Positions 35,103 to 44,524 are shown, numbered from the stretch's first letter. The stretch is 64,000 nucleotides of DNA from Bacteroidia bacterium (GCA_020849295.1 JADLGN010000015.1:1-64000); one strand, 5' to 3'. The notes: generated by a model not told the origin, from the sequence alone. Program-made: numbers and translations.

Positions 35103-35495
35103 ATGAACACATTACGCAATTCAGTTCGCCTTTATGGCAATGTAGGACAAGATCCCGAAATCAAAACTTTCGAAAATGGAAACAAATTGGCAAAATTTTC
35201 GCTTGCAACTACCGAAAAATTTAAAGACAACAAAGGTGAAATGACAGAAGAAACCACTTGGCACAACCTTGTTGTTTGGGGAAAACAAGCTGACACAATT
35301 GAAAAGTATGTAAAGAAAGGTGAAAAATTAATTATTGAAGGTCGTATAACCAACCGCAGTTATGATGCAAAAGACGACAGTAAAAAATATATTACAGAAA
35401 TAATTGTAAACAAATTTTTGCTTGCTGGCTCACCAAAAGCAAAACAAACATCAGAAAACAACAAAGTTGGTGAAGAAGAAATTTTGCCTTTTTAG
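35103..35495 (+). CDS. ssb: Single-stranded DNA-binding protein
   Basis: 130-aa OB-fold protein. SVRLYGNVGQDPEIKTFENG and WHNLVVWGKQADTIEKYVKK are the canonical SSB strands. The linker is short, and the acidic tail ends EEEILPF, the Bacteroidota form of the DDDIPF partner-binding tip. It coats single-stranded DNA in replication and repair. It is followed at once by a strong terminator, so it forms its own transcript. Confidence 0.95.
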   Translation: MNTLRNSVRLYGNVGQDPEIKTFENGNKLAKFSLATTEKFKDNKGEMTEETTWHNLVVWGKQADTIEKYVKKGEKLIIEGRITNRSYDAKDDSKKYITEIIVNKFLLAGSPKAKQTSENNKVGEEEILPF

Positions 35496-35525
35496 TTAAC
35501 AAAAACATTTATTTTTTATTTTTTT

Positions 35526-35557
35526 AAGCCATCTCATATTTCTGAGGTGGCTTTTTA
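35526..35557 (+). terminator. Rho-independent terminator of ssb
   Basis: Stem AAGCCATCTCA / TGAGGTGGCTT (one G-T pair) with a six-base loop and a run of T after the stem, 30 bases beyond the ssb stop. Confidence 0.88.
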
Positions 35558-35640
35558 TTCTAAATTAAAAAATAAGTGAATATTAAAAAGCCAAAAACAA
35601 ATTAGATTTAATAATAAATTCAAATTTGCTAATTAAAAAT

Positions 35641-35648
35641 TAATTTTG
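35641..35648 (+). promoter_or_regulatory. -7 promoter element of metG
   Basis: TAATTTTG, seven bases before the metG ATG (35656). The transcript should have almost no leader. Confidence 0.6.
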
Positions 35649-35655
35649 CCAAAAG

Positions 35656-37683
35656 ATGAAAGAAGCCCAAAGATACTTAATCACCTCAGCATTGCCATAC
35701 GCAAACGGACCAATTCACATAGGTCATTTAGCCGGCGCATATTTGCCAGCAGATATATATGTGCGATGGCTAAGGAGTATTGGCAAAGATGTAATTTTTA
35801 TTTGTGGCACAGACGAACATGGTGTTCCAATTACAATAAAGGCAAAAAACGAAAACAAAACACCCCAAGAAATAGTTGACAGATATTATAAAATTATAAA
35901 TAATTCATTTGCTGAATTTGGTATTAGTTTCGATATTTTTTCACGCACTTCAAATAAAATACACCATCAAACATCATCAGATTTTTTTACCAAACTAAAC
36001 GAAAAAGGAATTTTTACAGAGAAAGAAACCGAACAATATTATGATGAGCAGGAAAATCAATTTCTTGCCGATAGGTACATAACAGGGACTTGCCCAAAAT
36101 GCAATAATAACAGAGCTTATGGCGACCAATGTGAAAAATGCGGCTCATCACTTAGTCCTGATGAATTGATAAATCCGATTTCGGCACTAAGCGGAAAACC
36201 TCCGATTTTGAAGAAAACAAAAAACTGGTTTTTACCTTTAGACAAAATTCAAAATGAATTTTTGAATGAGTATATTAATTCGAAAAAAGATTGGAAACCC
36301 AATGTGATAGGGCAGTGCAAGAGTTGGCTTAATGAAGGATTACAAGCAAGAGCAATGACACGCGACCTCGATTGGGGAGTAAAAGTACCATTACCCAAAG
36401 CTCAAAACAAAGTTTTATATGTGTGGTTTGATGCTCCTATAGGGTATATATCGGCAACTAAAGAACTTTTGCCAGATACATGGGAAAAATACTGGAAAGA
36501 CCCTGAAACTCAACTTGTACATTTTATAGGAAAGGATAATATTGTATTTCATTGTATAATTTTTCCTGCAATGTTACATAGCCATGGAGATTTAATATTG
36601 CCATCACAAGTTCCTGCCAACGAATTTTTGAACCTTGAAGGCGAAAAACTAAGCACAAGCCGTAACCATGCAATTTGGCTTAATGAATATCTTGAAGATT
36701 TTAAAGGCAAACAAGATGAACTAAGATATGTACTTACTTCAATTGCTCCTGAAACAAAAGATTCTGATTTTACTTGGAAAGACTTTCAGGCAAGAGTAAA
36801 TAATGAACTTTGCTCTATTGTAGGAAATTTTGTAAACCGCGTTTTAGTTTTATCGCATAAGTATTTTAAAGGAATAATTGTACATTACGATATTTCAAAT
36901 GCAAGTGATAAAATAATATTAACCGAAATTAAAAAAAATCAAATTGAAATATCCAAGTTAATTGGAGAATTCAAGTTTCGCGAAGCACAATCAGAACTTA
37001 TTAATATAATAAGAGCAGGAAATAAATATATTACCGACAACGAACCTTGGCACCTAATAAAAACAGATGAAAAACGTGTAGGTGAAATACTTCATACATG
37101 TTTGTTAATTACACACGGCTTTGCCGAATCGGCTTTGCCTTTTTTGCCATTTACAGCAAATAAAATTTTTGACTTATTAAATACTCCATCAAAACAAAGC
37201 ATTAAAAGCGGCACTCAATTAGGAAGTCCTGTTTTGCTTTTCGAAAAAATTGAAGACTCACAAATTGATTTGCAAATAGAAAAATTAAAACAAAAATCAA
37301 ATGTAAAAATAGTTGATGTTGTAAAAGAAAAAGCAGAAACAAATAACGAAATTAAACCAAATATAAGTTTTGACGATTTTATAAAAAACGATATAAGAAT
37401 AGCTACAATTATTGAAGCCGAAAAAGTAGAAAATACTGACAAACTTATGAAACTAAAACTAGATACAGGAGTAGATATAAGAACAGTAGTAAGTGGTATA
37501 TCCCATTGTTACCTCCCTGAAGAAATTATTGGCAAACAAGTATGTTTACTTGCTAATCTTGAACCACGAAAAATTAAAGGAATTGAAAGCAAAGGAATGA
37601 TTTTGATGACAGAAAATAATGAAGGAAAACTTGTGTTTGTAAGTTCGACAGATAAAGCAATGAATGGTGCTACAGTTAGATAA
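35656..37683 (+). CDS. metG: Methionyl-tRNA synthetase
   Basis: 675 aa. Class I signature HIGH in GPIHIGHLAGAY. The zinc knuckles are CPKC and CEKC. The KMSKS loop is present as GEKLSTSRN, a variant usual in this phylum. An anticodon-binding helical domain and a C-terminal Trbp111-like tRNA-binding domain (FIKNDIRIATIIEAEKVEN to RKIKGIESKGMIL) complete a full-length dimeric-type enzyme. doxX follows after 18 bases, then a tRNA-Arg gene, all probably on one transcript. Confidence 0.95.
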   Translation: MKEAQRYLITSALPYANGPIHIGHLAGAYLPADIYVRWLRSIGKDVIFICGTDEHGVPITIKAKNENKTPQEIVDRYYKIINNSFAEFGISFDIFSRTSNKIHHQTSSDFFTKLNEKGIFTEKETEQYYDEQENQFLADRYITGTCPKCNNNRAYGDQCEKCGSSLSPDELINPISALSGKPPILKKTKNWFLPLDKIQNEFLNEYINSKKDWKPNVIGQCKSWLNEGLQARAMTRDLDWGVKVPLPKAQNKVLYVWFDAPIGYISATKELLPDTWEKYWKDPETQLVHFIGKDNIVFHCIIFPAMLHSHGDLILPSQVPANEFLNLEGEKLSTSRNHAIWLNEYLEDFKGKQDELRYVLTSIAPETKDSDFTWKDFQARVNNELCSIVGNFVNRVLVLSHKYFKGIIVHYDISNASDKIILTEIKKNQIEISKLIGEFKFREAQSELINIIRAGNKYITDNEPWHLIKTDEKRVGEILHTCLLITHGFAESALPFLPFTANKIFDLLNTPSKQSIKSGTQLGSPVLLFEKIEDSQIDLQIEKLKQKSNVKIVDVVKEKAETNNEIKPNISFDDFIKNDIRIATIIEAEKVENTDKLMKLKLDTGVDIRTVVSGISHCYLPEEIIGKQVCLLANLEPRKIKGIESKGMILMTENNEGKLVFVSSTDKAMNGATVR

Positions 37684-37701
37684 AATTCATATCTTTGGAA
37701 A

Positions 37702-38109
37702 ATGAAAAATACATTTATTGATAATTATAACTTGAACGACTGGTTGTTGTTGTTATTAAGAGTTTCATTGGCATTGCTGATGATTACACACGGTTATCCA
37801 AAGTTGGAAAAATTGCTATCAGGAGAAGAAATAAAGTTTTATAACTTTATGTATCTGGGACCAAAAATATCATTAATACTTTGCATAATTGGTGAGTTTG
37901 TAGCTCCTTTGTTTGTAATTGTAGGATATCAAACAAGGCTTGCGGCTTCTGTTTCAGCAATAGGAATGTTTGTGGCAGCTTTTGGAGCACACTACAATGA
38001 CCCGCTTTCTGACAAAGAACATTCGCTTCTTTTTGCAATAGGATTTATTTACATTTTTATTGCCGGAGCCGGAAAATACAGTTTATCAAAATTGATTTCC
38101 AATAAATAA
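37702..38109 (+). CDS. DoxX-family membrane protein
   Basis: 135-aa inner-membrane protein with four predicted helices (LLLLLRVSLALLMITHGYPK, ILCIIGEFVAPLFVIVGY, SAIGMFVAAFGAHY, LLFAIGFIYIFIAGAGKYSL). The RVSLALLMITHGYPKL start and GAGKYSLD-like end are DoxX hallmarks. Family members are linked to quinone or redox stress functions; the exact role here is unknown. Confidence 0.88.
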   Translation: MKNTFIDNYNLNDWLLLLLRVSLALLMITHGYPKLEKLLSGEEIKFYNFMYLGPKISLILCIIGEFVAPLFVIVGYQTRLAASVSAIGMFVAAFGAHYNDPLSDKEHSLLFAIGFIYIFIAGAGKYSLSKLISNK

Positions 38110-38129
38110 AGAGATTATTTTCTTATTCA

Positions 38130-38201
38130 GGTCTCATAGTTCAATGGATAGAATAGAAGTTTCCTAAACTTTTGATCTGGGTTCGATTCCCGGTGAGACC
38201 A
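38130..38201 (+). tRNA. tRNA-Arg (anticodon CCT)
   Basis: A full cloverleaf is readable. Acceptor GGTCTCA/TGAGACC, D-arm GTTC/GAAT, anticodon stem GAAGT/ACTTT with loop TTCCTAA (anticodon CCT), T-arm CTGGG/CCCGG with TTCGATT. The discriminator is A, and CCA is not encoded. It reads AGG codons. It lies 20 bases after doxX, probably in the same transcript. Confidence 0.95.
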
Positions 38202-38213
38202 CAGCTATTTTTT

Positions 38214-39167
38214 TTAAATTACAAGTTCATACCATCTTGGGCGGTGGTCAGAAATGTAATATCTCAAGTAGTTTCTCAATATATTTGGTTTATTTGTGTC
38301 CCATATTGAAGAAAACAAAGCTCCGTCAAAATCAAATACACCCGCAGAACTAATAAGTTTTTTTATACCAGGCATAAAAGCTACCTGATCGTAATTTTTA
38401 TCGTTTGAGATATTAGAAAAAATCTGACTTGCATGTTCAGGCAACTCAAAACCTCTTGATACCAATGCGTCATAAATAGGGTCTCCTTTTTCTACCTTAG
38501 GCAAATTAAAATCACCAAGAGCAATAATGTTTTCAGTAAATGTATATTTGCTTTTTCGTCTTAAATCTGCCCAGCGAGCAACTGCAAAAGTTTCTAAACT
38601 TCGCCGTTGTATTGATGTTTTTTCACTTTCATCACCAAAATATAAGTGAACATTTGCAAGAGCAAAAACAAATTTTTTAAATTGGAAGGTAGCTAAAAAA
38701 GGGCTACGACTAAATCCTGTAAAAATATAATCTATACCGGGTAATTTAATGTTTTTTAAATCTTCGGCGGCAATAGATATCTCGCCCATTTTTTCTTTAG
38801 TTTCTATTTTTTGACTATTGTATATAAATGCCATTCTTTCGTTGTTTCCTGATGGATCGGTAAAAATTACTTTATATTTTTTGTCTGAACATTTTAAAAT
38901 TTCCATAAGCCCTTTTGTATTGTCGTTCACTTCTTGAAGAGCTACTATATCAAACCACGAAATTATTTCTGCAATAATATTATAATGACTTTTTTCTCTT
39001 TTTTGCACTCCGAGATTAGCAATATTCCAAGTAGCAATAATTAAATTTTTTGCAGTACTTTTTGCTATAAGCCTTCCGGGTTTGGTGTTTTTGTAATTAA
39101 TAAGATTTTTTATTTCAGTAGTTACATCAAATTTAAGGTTAATATCGGGTTTTGGAAATGCAGGCAT
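38214..39167 (-). CDS. Endonuclease/exonuclease/phosphatase family protein
   Basis: 317 aa, no signal peptide. EEP-fold motifs: ATWNIANLG, DIVALQEV (metal-binding Glu), ALANVHLYFG, NIIALGDFNLP (GDFN) and YISDHRPRW (catalytic SDH). Substrate is open: DNA, RNA or phosphodiester. It lies on the opposite strand between two tRNA-Arg genes and has no operon partner. Confidence 0.88.
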   Translation of the reverse strand: MPAFPKPDINLKFDVTTEIKNLINYKNTKPGRLIAKSTAKNLIIATWNIANLGVQKREKSHYNIIAEIISWFDIVALQEVNDNTKGLMEILKCSDKKYKVIFTDPSGNNERMAFIYNSQKIETKEKMGEISIAAEDLKNIKLPGIDYIFTGFSRSPFLATFQFKKFVFALANVHLYFGDESEKTSIQRRSLETFAVARWADLRRKSKYTFTENIIALGDFNLPKVEKGDPIYDALVSRGFELPEHASQIFSNISNDKNYDQVAFMPGIKKLISSAGVFDFDGALFSSIWDTNKPNILRNYLRYYISDHRPRWYELVI

Positions 39168-39221
39168 AGTTTTATATTTTATTATAACAAATTTATAAAA
39201 ACCATTTATTTTATTTTAAAT

Positions 39222-39229
39222 TAACTTTG
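39222..39229 (+). promoter_or_regulatory. -7 promoter element of the tRNA-Arg(CCG) transcript
   Basis: TAACTTTG followed by CAC, 12 bases before the tRNA 5' end. It may also drive mnmH and selD. Confidence 0.65.
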
Positions 39230-39241
39230 CACAAAATAATA

Positions 39242-39313
39242 GACTTCGTAGTTTAACGGATAGAATTTGAGATTCCGATTCTCAAGGTGTGGGTTCAATT
39301 CCCGCCGAAGTCG
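39242..39313 (+). tRNA. tRNA-Arg (anticodon CCG)
   Basis: Cloverleaf: acceptor GACTTCG/CGAAGTC, D-arm GTTT/GAAT, anticodon stem TGAGA/TCTCA with loop TTCCGAT (anticodon CCG), T-arm GTGGG/CCCGC with TTCAATT, discriminator G. CCA is not encoded. It reads CGG. mnmH begins 36 bases later on the same strand. Confidence 0.95.
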
Positions 39314-39348
39314 CAAATCTTTATTTAAGTAATATAGTTTTATAAAAA

Positions 39349-40377
39349 TTGCAAATTTTAAATCCATTACAATTTTTAAGTGAGTCATTAAACGGTATAA
39401 TTATAGATGTACGCTCACCATCTGAGTTTGCTTTAGGTCATATTCCTAAGTCGGTATCGTTGCCTATGTTTTCTGATGAAGAACGAAAAATAGTGGGTAC
39501 ATTATATAAGCAAATAGGGAAACAAGATGCTATTCTTGCTGGACTCGAAATTATAGGAAAAAAAATGAAACATATTGCTGAAAATGCAATAAAAATTTCA
39601 GGAGGGAAGGCATTGTTTGTATATTGTTGGCGTGGAGGAATGAGAAGCAAAAGCATGATTCAACTTTTCGAAATTATGGGAATTGAGTGTTTTGTACTTC
39701 AAGGCGGATACAAAGCATACAGAAATTTAATTATTGAAGAATTTAAACTGCCATGGAAATTTGTTGTACTTGGCGGTATGACAGGAAGTGGAAAAACTGA
39801 AATTATTAATGAGTTAGCGTTGAAAGGTGAACAAACTATCAACTTAGAAAAACTTGCTAATCACAAAGGTTCTGCCTTTGGAAGTATAGGTGAAATGCCA
39901 CAACCGAGTACAGAACAATTTGCAAATAATTTGTATTTAAATTTATCAAAATTGAATAAACAAAAGAGGATTTGGATAGAAGACGAAAGCCAGAAAATAG
40001 GGACTGTAGTTATACCGTATGAATTTTACAGCAATTATCGTAAGGCAAATATAATTGTGCTCAATATTCCATTTGAAAGGAGATTGAATAATCTTGTAAA
40101 AGTATATGGCAAATATGATAAAATGGAAATTGTTGAATCGTTTAAAAAAATAAATAAGAAACTTGGGGGACAGCATGTACAGGCAGCCATAGAATTTGTT
40201 GCAAATGATAAACTAAAAGATGCAGCTGCTTTAGCACTCAAATATTATGATAAAACATATAAATATGGTTTGCAAAATAAAAATACTGACCAAATATTTG
40301 AAACGTCATTTGAAGAAGAAAGTATATCTGACATAACACAAAAGCTAATTGAAACAGCAAATGAAAAAATCAGTTAA
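39349..40377 (+). CDS. mnmH: tRNA 2-selenouridine synthase
   Basis: 342 aa from TTG at 39349, the only plausible start before the rhodanese domain. N-terminal rhodanese domain (IIDVRSPSEFALGHIP) with the active Cys ~93 in FVYCWRGGMRSKSM. C-terminal P-loop domain with GGMTGSGKTEI (~142-150). The enzyme swaps sulfur for selenium at the wobble uridine of tRNAs for Lys, Glu and Gln, using selenophosphate from SelD. selD overlaps its 3' end by 17 bases, which fits. Confidence 0.93.
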   Translation: MQILNPLQFLSESLNGIIIDVRSPSEFALGHIPKSVSLPMFSDEERKIVGTLYKQIGKQDAILAGLEIIGKKMKHIAENAIKISGGKALFVYCWRGGMRSKSMIQLFEIMGIECFVLQGGYKAYRNLIIEEFKLPWKFVVLGGMTGSGKTEIINELALKGEQTINLEKLANHKGSAFGSIGEMPQPSTEQFANNLYLNLSKLNKQKRIWIEDESQKIGTVVIPYEFYSNYRKANIIVLNIPFERRLNNLVKVYGKYDKMEIVESFKKINKKLGGQHVQAAIEFVANDKLKDAAALALKYYDKTYKYGLQNKNTDQIFETSFEEESISDITQKLIETANEKIS

Positions 40378-41392
40378 ACTCACTCAATACAGTACTGGCG
40401 GAGGGTGTGGGTGCAAAATAAATCCAATTGAATTAGACAAAATAATTAGCGGAATTAAAACTCAAAACGAGTTTCGGGGGTTAATTGTAGGGAACAAAAC
40501 TTCTGATGATGCTTCAGTATTTAATTTAGGCAGAGGCAAATTATTAATACAAACAACAGATTTTTTTATGCCGATAGTAGATGATCCATATACTTTTGGA
40601 AAAATTGCTGCTGCAAATGCAATAAGCGACATTTATGCTATGGGAGCAAAGCCGCTTATGGCTAATGCAATTCTTGGTTTTCCGATAGATAAGCTGCCTG
40701 CTTCAGTAGCCAATTCAATACTTAAAGGTGCTGTTGATGTTTGTGAGAAAGTAAATATTCCACTTGCCGGCGGTCATAGTATTAAAACAAGCGAGCCAAT
40801 TTTTGGCTTGTCTGTAACAGGAACATGTTCTGAAAAAAATCTTAAAACTAATAGTAATGCAAAGCCAAACGATGTAATATATATAACCAAACCGCTTGGG
40901 GTTGGAATTCTTGCTTCTGCACTTAAAAAGGAGAAACTAAATAAGCAAGGATTGAAAATACTGATAGAAAATACTACAAAAGCAAATACTGAAGGTCAAA
41001 TTATCGGTAAACTTAAGTATGTTAACTCTATGACTGATATTACTGGTTTTGGCTTACTCGGTCATTTAACAGAAATGTGCAAAGGTGCAGGAATAGGGGC
41101 TGAATTATACTCAGAAAAAATCCCTGTTATTGCAGAAATATGGGAATATATAGAACAAAAAATTATACCCGGCAATACTGCATTGAACTGGGAAAATGTA
41201 AAAAAAATTGTAAAAAATATACCTGAAAATTTAATTGAAGTTTTAAATGACCCTCAAACTAATGGAGGATTAATGATTTCGGTTGATTCAAACAGAGAAT
41301 CAGATTTTGAAATACTATGCAAAAAAAGGAGTATTTCAATTTATAAAATAGGTAAGTTTGTAAACAAAAAAGAAATAAATATTATATCGTAA
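40361..41392 (+). CDS. selD: Selenophosphate synthase
   Basis: 343 aa from the ATG at 40361. It makes selenophosphate from selenide and ATP. The glycine-rich N-terminal motif TGGGCGCKINP carries the catalytic Cys16 and Lys19. Conserved blocks DDASVFNLG, IQTTDFFMPIVDDPYTFGKI, ANAISDIYAMGAKP and LAGGHSIKTSEPIFG follow. No selenocysteine codon is used at the active site. It overlaps mnmH. The pair shows selenium is used for tRNA; no selA or selB is in the window. Confidence 0.95.
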   Translation: MKKSVKLTQYSTGGGCGCKINPIELDKIISGIKTQNEFRGLIVGNKTSDDASVFNLGRGKLLIQTTDFFMPIVDDPYTFGKIAAANAISDIYAMGAKPLMANAILGFPIDKLPASVANSILKGAVDVCEKVNIPLAGGHSIKTSEPIFGLSVTGTCSEKNLKTNSNAKPNDVIYITKPLGVGILASALKKEKLNKQGLKILIENTTKANTEGQIIGKLKYVNSMTDITGFGLLGHLTEMCKGAGIGAELYSEKIPVIAEIWEYIEQKIIPGNTALNWENVKKIVKNIPENLIEVLNDPQTNGGLMISVDSNRESDFEILCKKRSISIYKIGKFVNKKEINIIS

Positions 41393-41395
41393 AAA

Positions 41396-41758
41396 ATGAA
41401 TCCAGCACTTGAAAAAAACCTAAATAGTCTGAAAACTGATATTGAATTTTACAAACAATCAATAAGAGAGGTAAGTGAAGATATATTAAATGAAAAAGTT
41501 TCTGAATACCCCATATTTATTGCTCACAAAGAAGAAATTCCTATTGGCGAACTTATATTAAGAAATAGCGAACTTGCTACAACCTGGAGTATCAGTGCAT
41601 CTACATACGAAGAATTTACCGAAAAAAATATAATTGAAAATGATAAAACAGCTTTTTTTAAAGCAAATTACAAAAAGCCGTCAGAATATATTTGTATTTT
41701 TTTGATATACGAAACCTCAGCAAATTTTGTTTTTTTCCCTTATGAGAAAGACAATTAG
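41396..41758 (+). CDS. Small cytoplasmic protein, unknown function
   Basis: 120 aa starting three bases after selD, so in the same operon. An N-terminal helix (ALEKNLNSLKTDIEFYKQSI) is followed by strands (YPIFIAHKEEIPIGELILRN, YICIFLIYETSANFVFFPY). No signal peptide or membrane segment. I do not recognise the family. Its position behind selD may be incidental. Confidence 0.65.
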   Translation: MNPALEKNLNSLKTDIEFYKQSIREVSEDILNEKVSEYPIFIAHKEEIPIGELILRNSELATTWSISASTYEEFTEKNIIENDKTAFFKANYKKPSEYICIFLIYETSANFVFFPYEKDN

Positions 41759-41764
41759 TTTTAT

Positions 41765-43657
41765 TCAATATGCTCTTTCAATTCTTCCTTCGTAAGCATA
41801 AACAAAAGATCTAAGTGCTACTTTAGTACCTCCTGACGTAGGGTAATTACCTGTAAAATACCAATCGCCTTTGTGATTTGGGCAAGCTTTGTGTAGATTT
41901 TCTACTTTCTGAAATATAATATCTACAGTGGCTTCATTGTTTTCTGGAGTAATAATATTTCTAATTTCATCAATAAGACAATTGTCATCAAACAAGGCAT
42001 ACAAATCTTGTACTACATTGCGAACTTCATTGTTTGGCAATAGTAACTGACGTTTACATTCTTCGTAAGCTTCTTTTAATTTCGCTTTAAGATTATTTTT
42101 TTCAATAAGATTAATCAAAGCATTATATGCAACAAATTCATTAAAACGGCTCATGTCAATTCCGTAGCAATCGGGGTATTTAATCATCGGTGCTGACGAA
42201 ACTACAAGAACGTGTTTGGGGTGTAGGCGATCTAAAATACTAATGATACTTGATTTGAGAGTTGTTCCTCTCACAACAGAATCGTCAATTACTACAATTG
42301 TGTCTTTTGTGTTTTTTACAAGCCCATAAGTTACATCGTATGCCTCGCCTACAAGTTCTTCGCGGTCTTTTGCCTGCGATATAAAAGTACGCATTTTGGC
42401 ATCTTTTATTAATATATTTTCTTTTCTTATAATAATATTTATAATTTTTCTTAAATCAGATGTAGTTGCGTTATTGCCAAGTTTCTCAATTTCTTTAAGT
42501 TTCCATTCGTTAAGAAAATTATTTACACCCTCCATTAAGCCATAAAATGCAGTAGAAGCGGAGTTTGGAATAAATGAAAAAATAGTATTTTCAAAATCGT
42601 AATTAATTTTATCTATTACTTCATTGCTAAGTAAATTTCCTAATTCTTTTCTTTCTTTGTAAATATCAGCATCACTTGCTCTTGAAAAATATATTCTCTC
42701 AAATGAACAACTTTTTTTCTCTACAGCAGGTATAATGTTTACTTCACTAAGTACTCCATTTCGTTTTATAATCAAAGCATTGCCCGGCTGAAGCTCTTTT
42801 ATATCTATTCTTTTAATGTTAAATGCTGTTTGAATAGCAGGACGTTCGCTTGCAGCTACAATTATTTCATCGTCTTCACTATAAAAAGAAGGTCTTATAC
42901 CGGCTGGATCTCTAATAATAAAAGTATCGCCATGCCCAAGCATTCCTACCATATTATATCCGCCGTCAATGTTTTTAAATGAGCGTTTCAGTACTGCTAC
43001 CAAATCAAGTTCTTCTTTTATTTTCTCAGTAATTTGAATATGCGAAAACCCCATATCTCTATATTTTCTGAATAATACATCATTTTCTTCATCTATAAAA
43101 TGACCTATTTTTTCAAGCATAGTAACATTGTCTGATTTTTCTTTAGGATGTTGACCTAATTCAATAAGGTGATTAAAAAGCTCGTCAACATTGGTCATGT
43201 TGTAATTGCCTGCAAGTACAAGGTTACGACTCATCCAGTTATTTTGTCTTAAAAAGGGATGAATATTTTCAATTGAATTTCCTCCATGTGTTCCGTATCT
43301 CAAGTGCCCGAGTAAAATTTCACCTGAATATGGAAAATTTTCTTTAAGCCAATCTATATCTGAAGTTTTTGATTGATCAAGAGTATCATATTTTAGTTTT
43401 ATATCATTAAAAATATCTGCAACTGAGTTTTTGTTAACACTTCTTTTTCGTGCAATATATCTTTGTCCGTATTTAGGGTCAAGTTTAATTGCAGCTACTC
43501 CTGCTCCATCTTGTCCTCGGTTAAGTTGTTTTGCCATTAAAAGTTGCAGTTTTTTTAACCCGTAAAGTACTGTGCCGTATTTCTGCTGATAAAATTCAAG
43601 CGGTTTTTTAAGCCTAATATAGGCAACTCCGCATTCGTGCTTTATAGAATCACTCAT
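41765..43657 (-). CDS. purF: Amidophosphoribosyltransferase (long PurF form)
   Basis: 630 aa from the ATG at 43657; the longer frame start (TTG 43678) lies in the promoter box. It catalyses the first step of purine synthesis from PRPP and glutamine. The N-terminal Ntn glutaminase has its Cys in MSDSIKHECGVAYI and then LNRGQDGAGVA and LGHLRYGTHGG. The phosphoribosyltransferase half carries FERIYFSRASDADIY and the PRPP loop TIVVIDDSVVRGTT. It is some 130 residues longer than classical PurF, with extra segments in the middle and at the end (ACPNHKGDWYFTGNYPT). Similar long forms occur in Bacteroidota. It may be a paralogue of a classical enzyme elsewhere. Confidence 0.9.
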   Translation of the reverse strand: MSDSIKHECGVAYIRLKKPLEFYQQKYGTVLYGLKKLQLLMAKQLNRGQDGAGVAAIKLDPKYGQRYIARKRSVNKNSVADIFNDIKLKYDTLDQSKTSDIDWLKENFPYSGEILLGHLRYGTHGGNSIENIHPFLRQNNWMSRNLVLAGNYNMTNVDELFNHLIELGQHPKEKSDNVTMLEKIGHFIDEENDVLFRKYRDMGFSHIQITEKIKEELDLVAVLKRSFKNIDGGYNMVGMLGHGDTFIIRDPAGIRPSFYSEDDEIIVAASERPAIQTAFNIKRIDIKELQPGNALIIKRNGVLSEVNIIPAVEKKSCSFERIYFSRASDADIYKERKELGNLLSNEVIDKINYDFENTIFSFIPNSASTAFYGLMEGVNNFLNEWKLKEIEKLGNNATTSDLRKIINIIIRKENILIKDAKMRTFISQAKDREELVGEAYDVTYGLVKNTKDTIVVIDDSVVRGTTLKSSIISILDRLHPKHVLVVSSAPMIKYPDCYGIDMSRFNEFVAYNALINLIEKNNLKAKLKEAYEECKRQLLLPNNEVRNVVQDLYALFDDNCLIDEIRNIITPENNEATVDIIFQKVENLHKACPNHKGDWYFTGNYPTSGGTKVALRSFVYAYEGRIERAY

Positions 43658-43675
43658 TAGTAAAATAAGAGTTTG

Positions 43676-43683
43676 CAAAGTTA
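43676..43683 (-). promoter_or_regulatory. -7 promoter element of the purF-like gene
   Basis: On the minus strand this reads TAACTTTG. It decides the start at 43657 in favour of MSDSIKHECG. Confidence 0.6.
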
Positions 43684-43720
43684 AGTATTTATTGCTTTAG
43701 TTTTCTCTTAAAATTTAAAA

Positions 43721-44347
43721 TCATTTAAGCGAAAAAAACTCTGACTCTTCGGTAGTATTGCTTTTTAAAATACCTGTCGAAATTAAATTTACAATTATTT
43801 TTGAAGCCTTGTATTTGCTAAGATTTTGTAATTTTCGATATTGATTTAATGTTATGCTGTCATTTTCTGAAAGGTAGCTGAGAAGTTTTTTTTCTTCATC
43901 AGAGTATTTTATCAAAGTACCTCTTTTATTTGAGTTTTTCTTAAATACATCTACAACAATTTTACTTGCAAGCAAAGTTTTATCATTTACCCTAATGTAA
44001 ACCATCCATTTATCGTCATCGCCCTTAGCATATACAGGTTTCTTGTTGCTTTCGTGTACTTTACATTCAATTATTATTTTTCCATCAATTTCCCATTCTT
44101 CAATTTCAATATCTACTTCCGGCATACAATATAGTTTAGCAGCCATATCAAGCATGTATTTCTCATCTTCGGTTCGTATTCCTGCAACAGTTTTATTGTC
44201 GCGAATACCTATCAAAAGTGTACCTCCCTGTTGGTTTGCAAATGCTGATATTGTTTTAGCAATTTTTCTTGCATTTGAAATTTCCTGTTTAAAGTCAAGT
44301 GTTTGGTCTTCACCGCGAATTAGAAATTTTAAAATATGATTTTGCAT
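43721..44347 (-). CDS. AlbA_2 / Schlafen-like putative DNA-binding protein
   Basis: 208 aa. The N-terminal half matches the AlbA_2 domain: LDFKQEISNARKIAKTISAFAN, then QQGGTLLIGIRDN, with a C-terminal winged-helix-like part (LNQYRKLQNLSKYKASKI). Such proteins are often regulators, though the function of this short form is unknown. It stands 63 bases upstream of the purF-like gene on the same strand and may be a separate transcript. Confidence 0.78.
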   Translation of the reverse strand: MQNHILKFLIRGEDQTLDFKQEISNARKIAKTISAFANQQGGTLLIGIRDNKTVAGIRTEDEKYMLDMAAKLYCMPEVDIEIEEWEIDGKIIIECKVHESNKKPVYAKGDDDKWMVYIRVNDKTLLASKIVVDVFKKNSNKRGTLIKYSDEEKKLLSYLSENDSITLNQYRKLQNLSKYKASKIIVNLISTGILKSNTTEESEFFSLK

Positions 44348-44516
44348 TGTAATTACAGTATAACAGAAACCGATGTAAAATTAATTTGATAAATACATTT
44401 TATAAAATCAAATTGTTTACATATTTTACACCATAATACAAAAATTGTATAATAGTTTTTTTAATGACAGAAACAGGCAGTTCTATTTTTTTATTTTTAA
44501 TTTTAATAAAATATAA

Positions 44517-44524
44517 TACTTTTG
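44517..44524 (+). promoter_or_regulatory. -7 promoter element of the yceD-rpmF-plsX operon
   Basis: TACTTTTG followed by CACCCC, about 20 bases before the first start codon. Confidence 0.6.

Noticed and set aside
38130-39313. The two tRNA-Arg genes as attachment sites of an inserted segment carrying the EEP gene
   Set aside because: Their sequences differ beyond the general tRNA pattern, the 3' ends do not form a direct repeat, and no recombinase lies between them.
40361-40420. Selenocysteine at the SelD active site
   Set aside because: The position is an ordinary Cys codon (TGT) in GGGCGCK, with no in-frame TGA.
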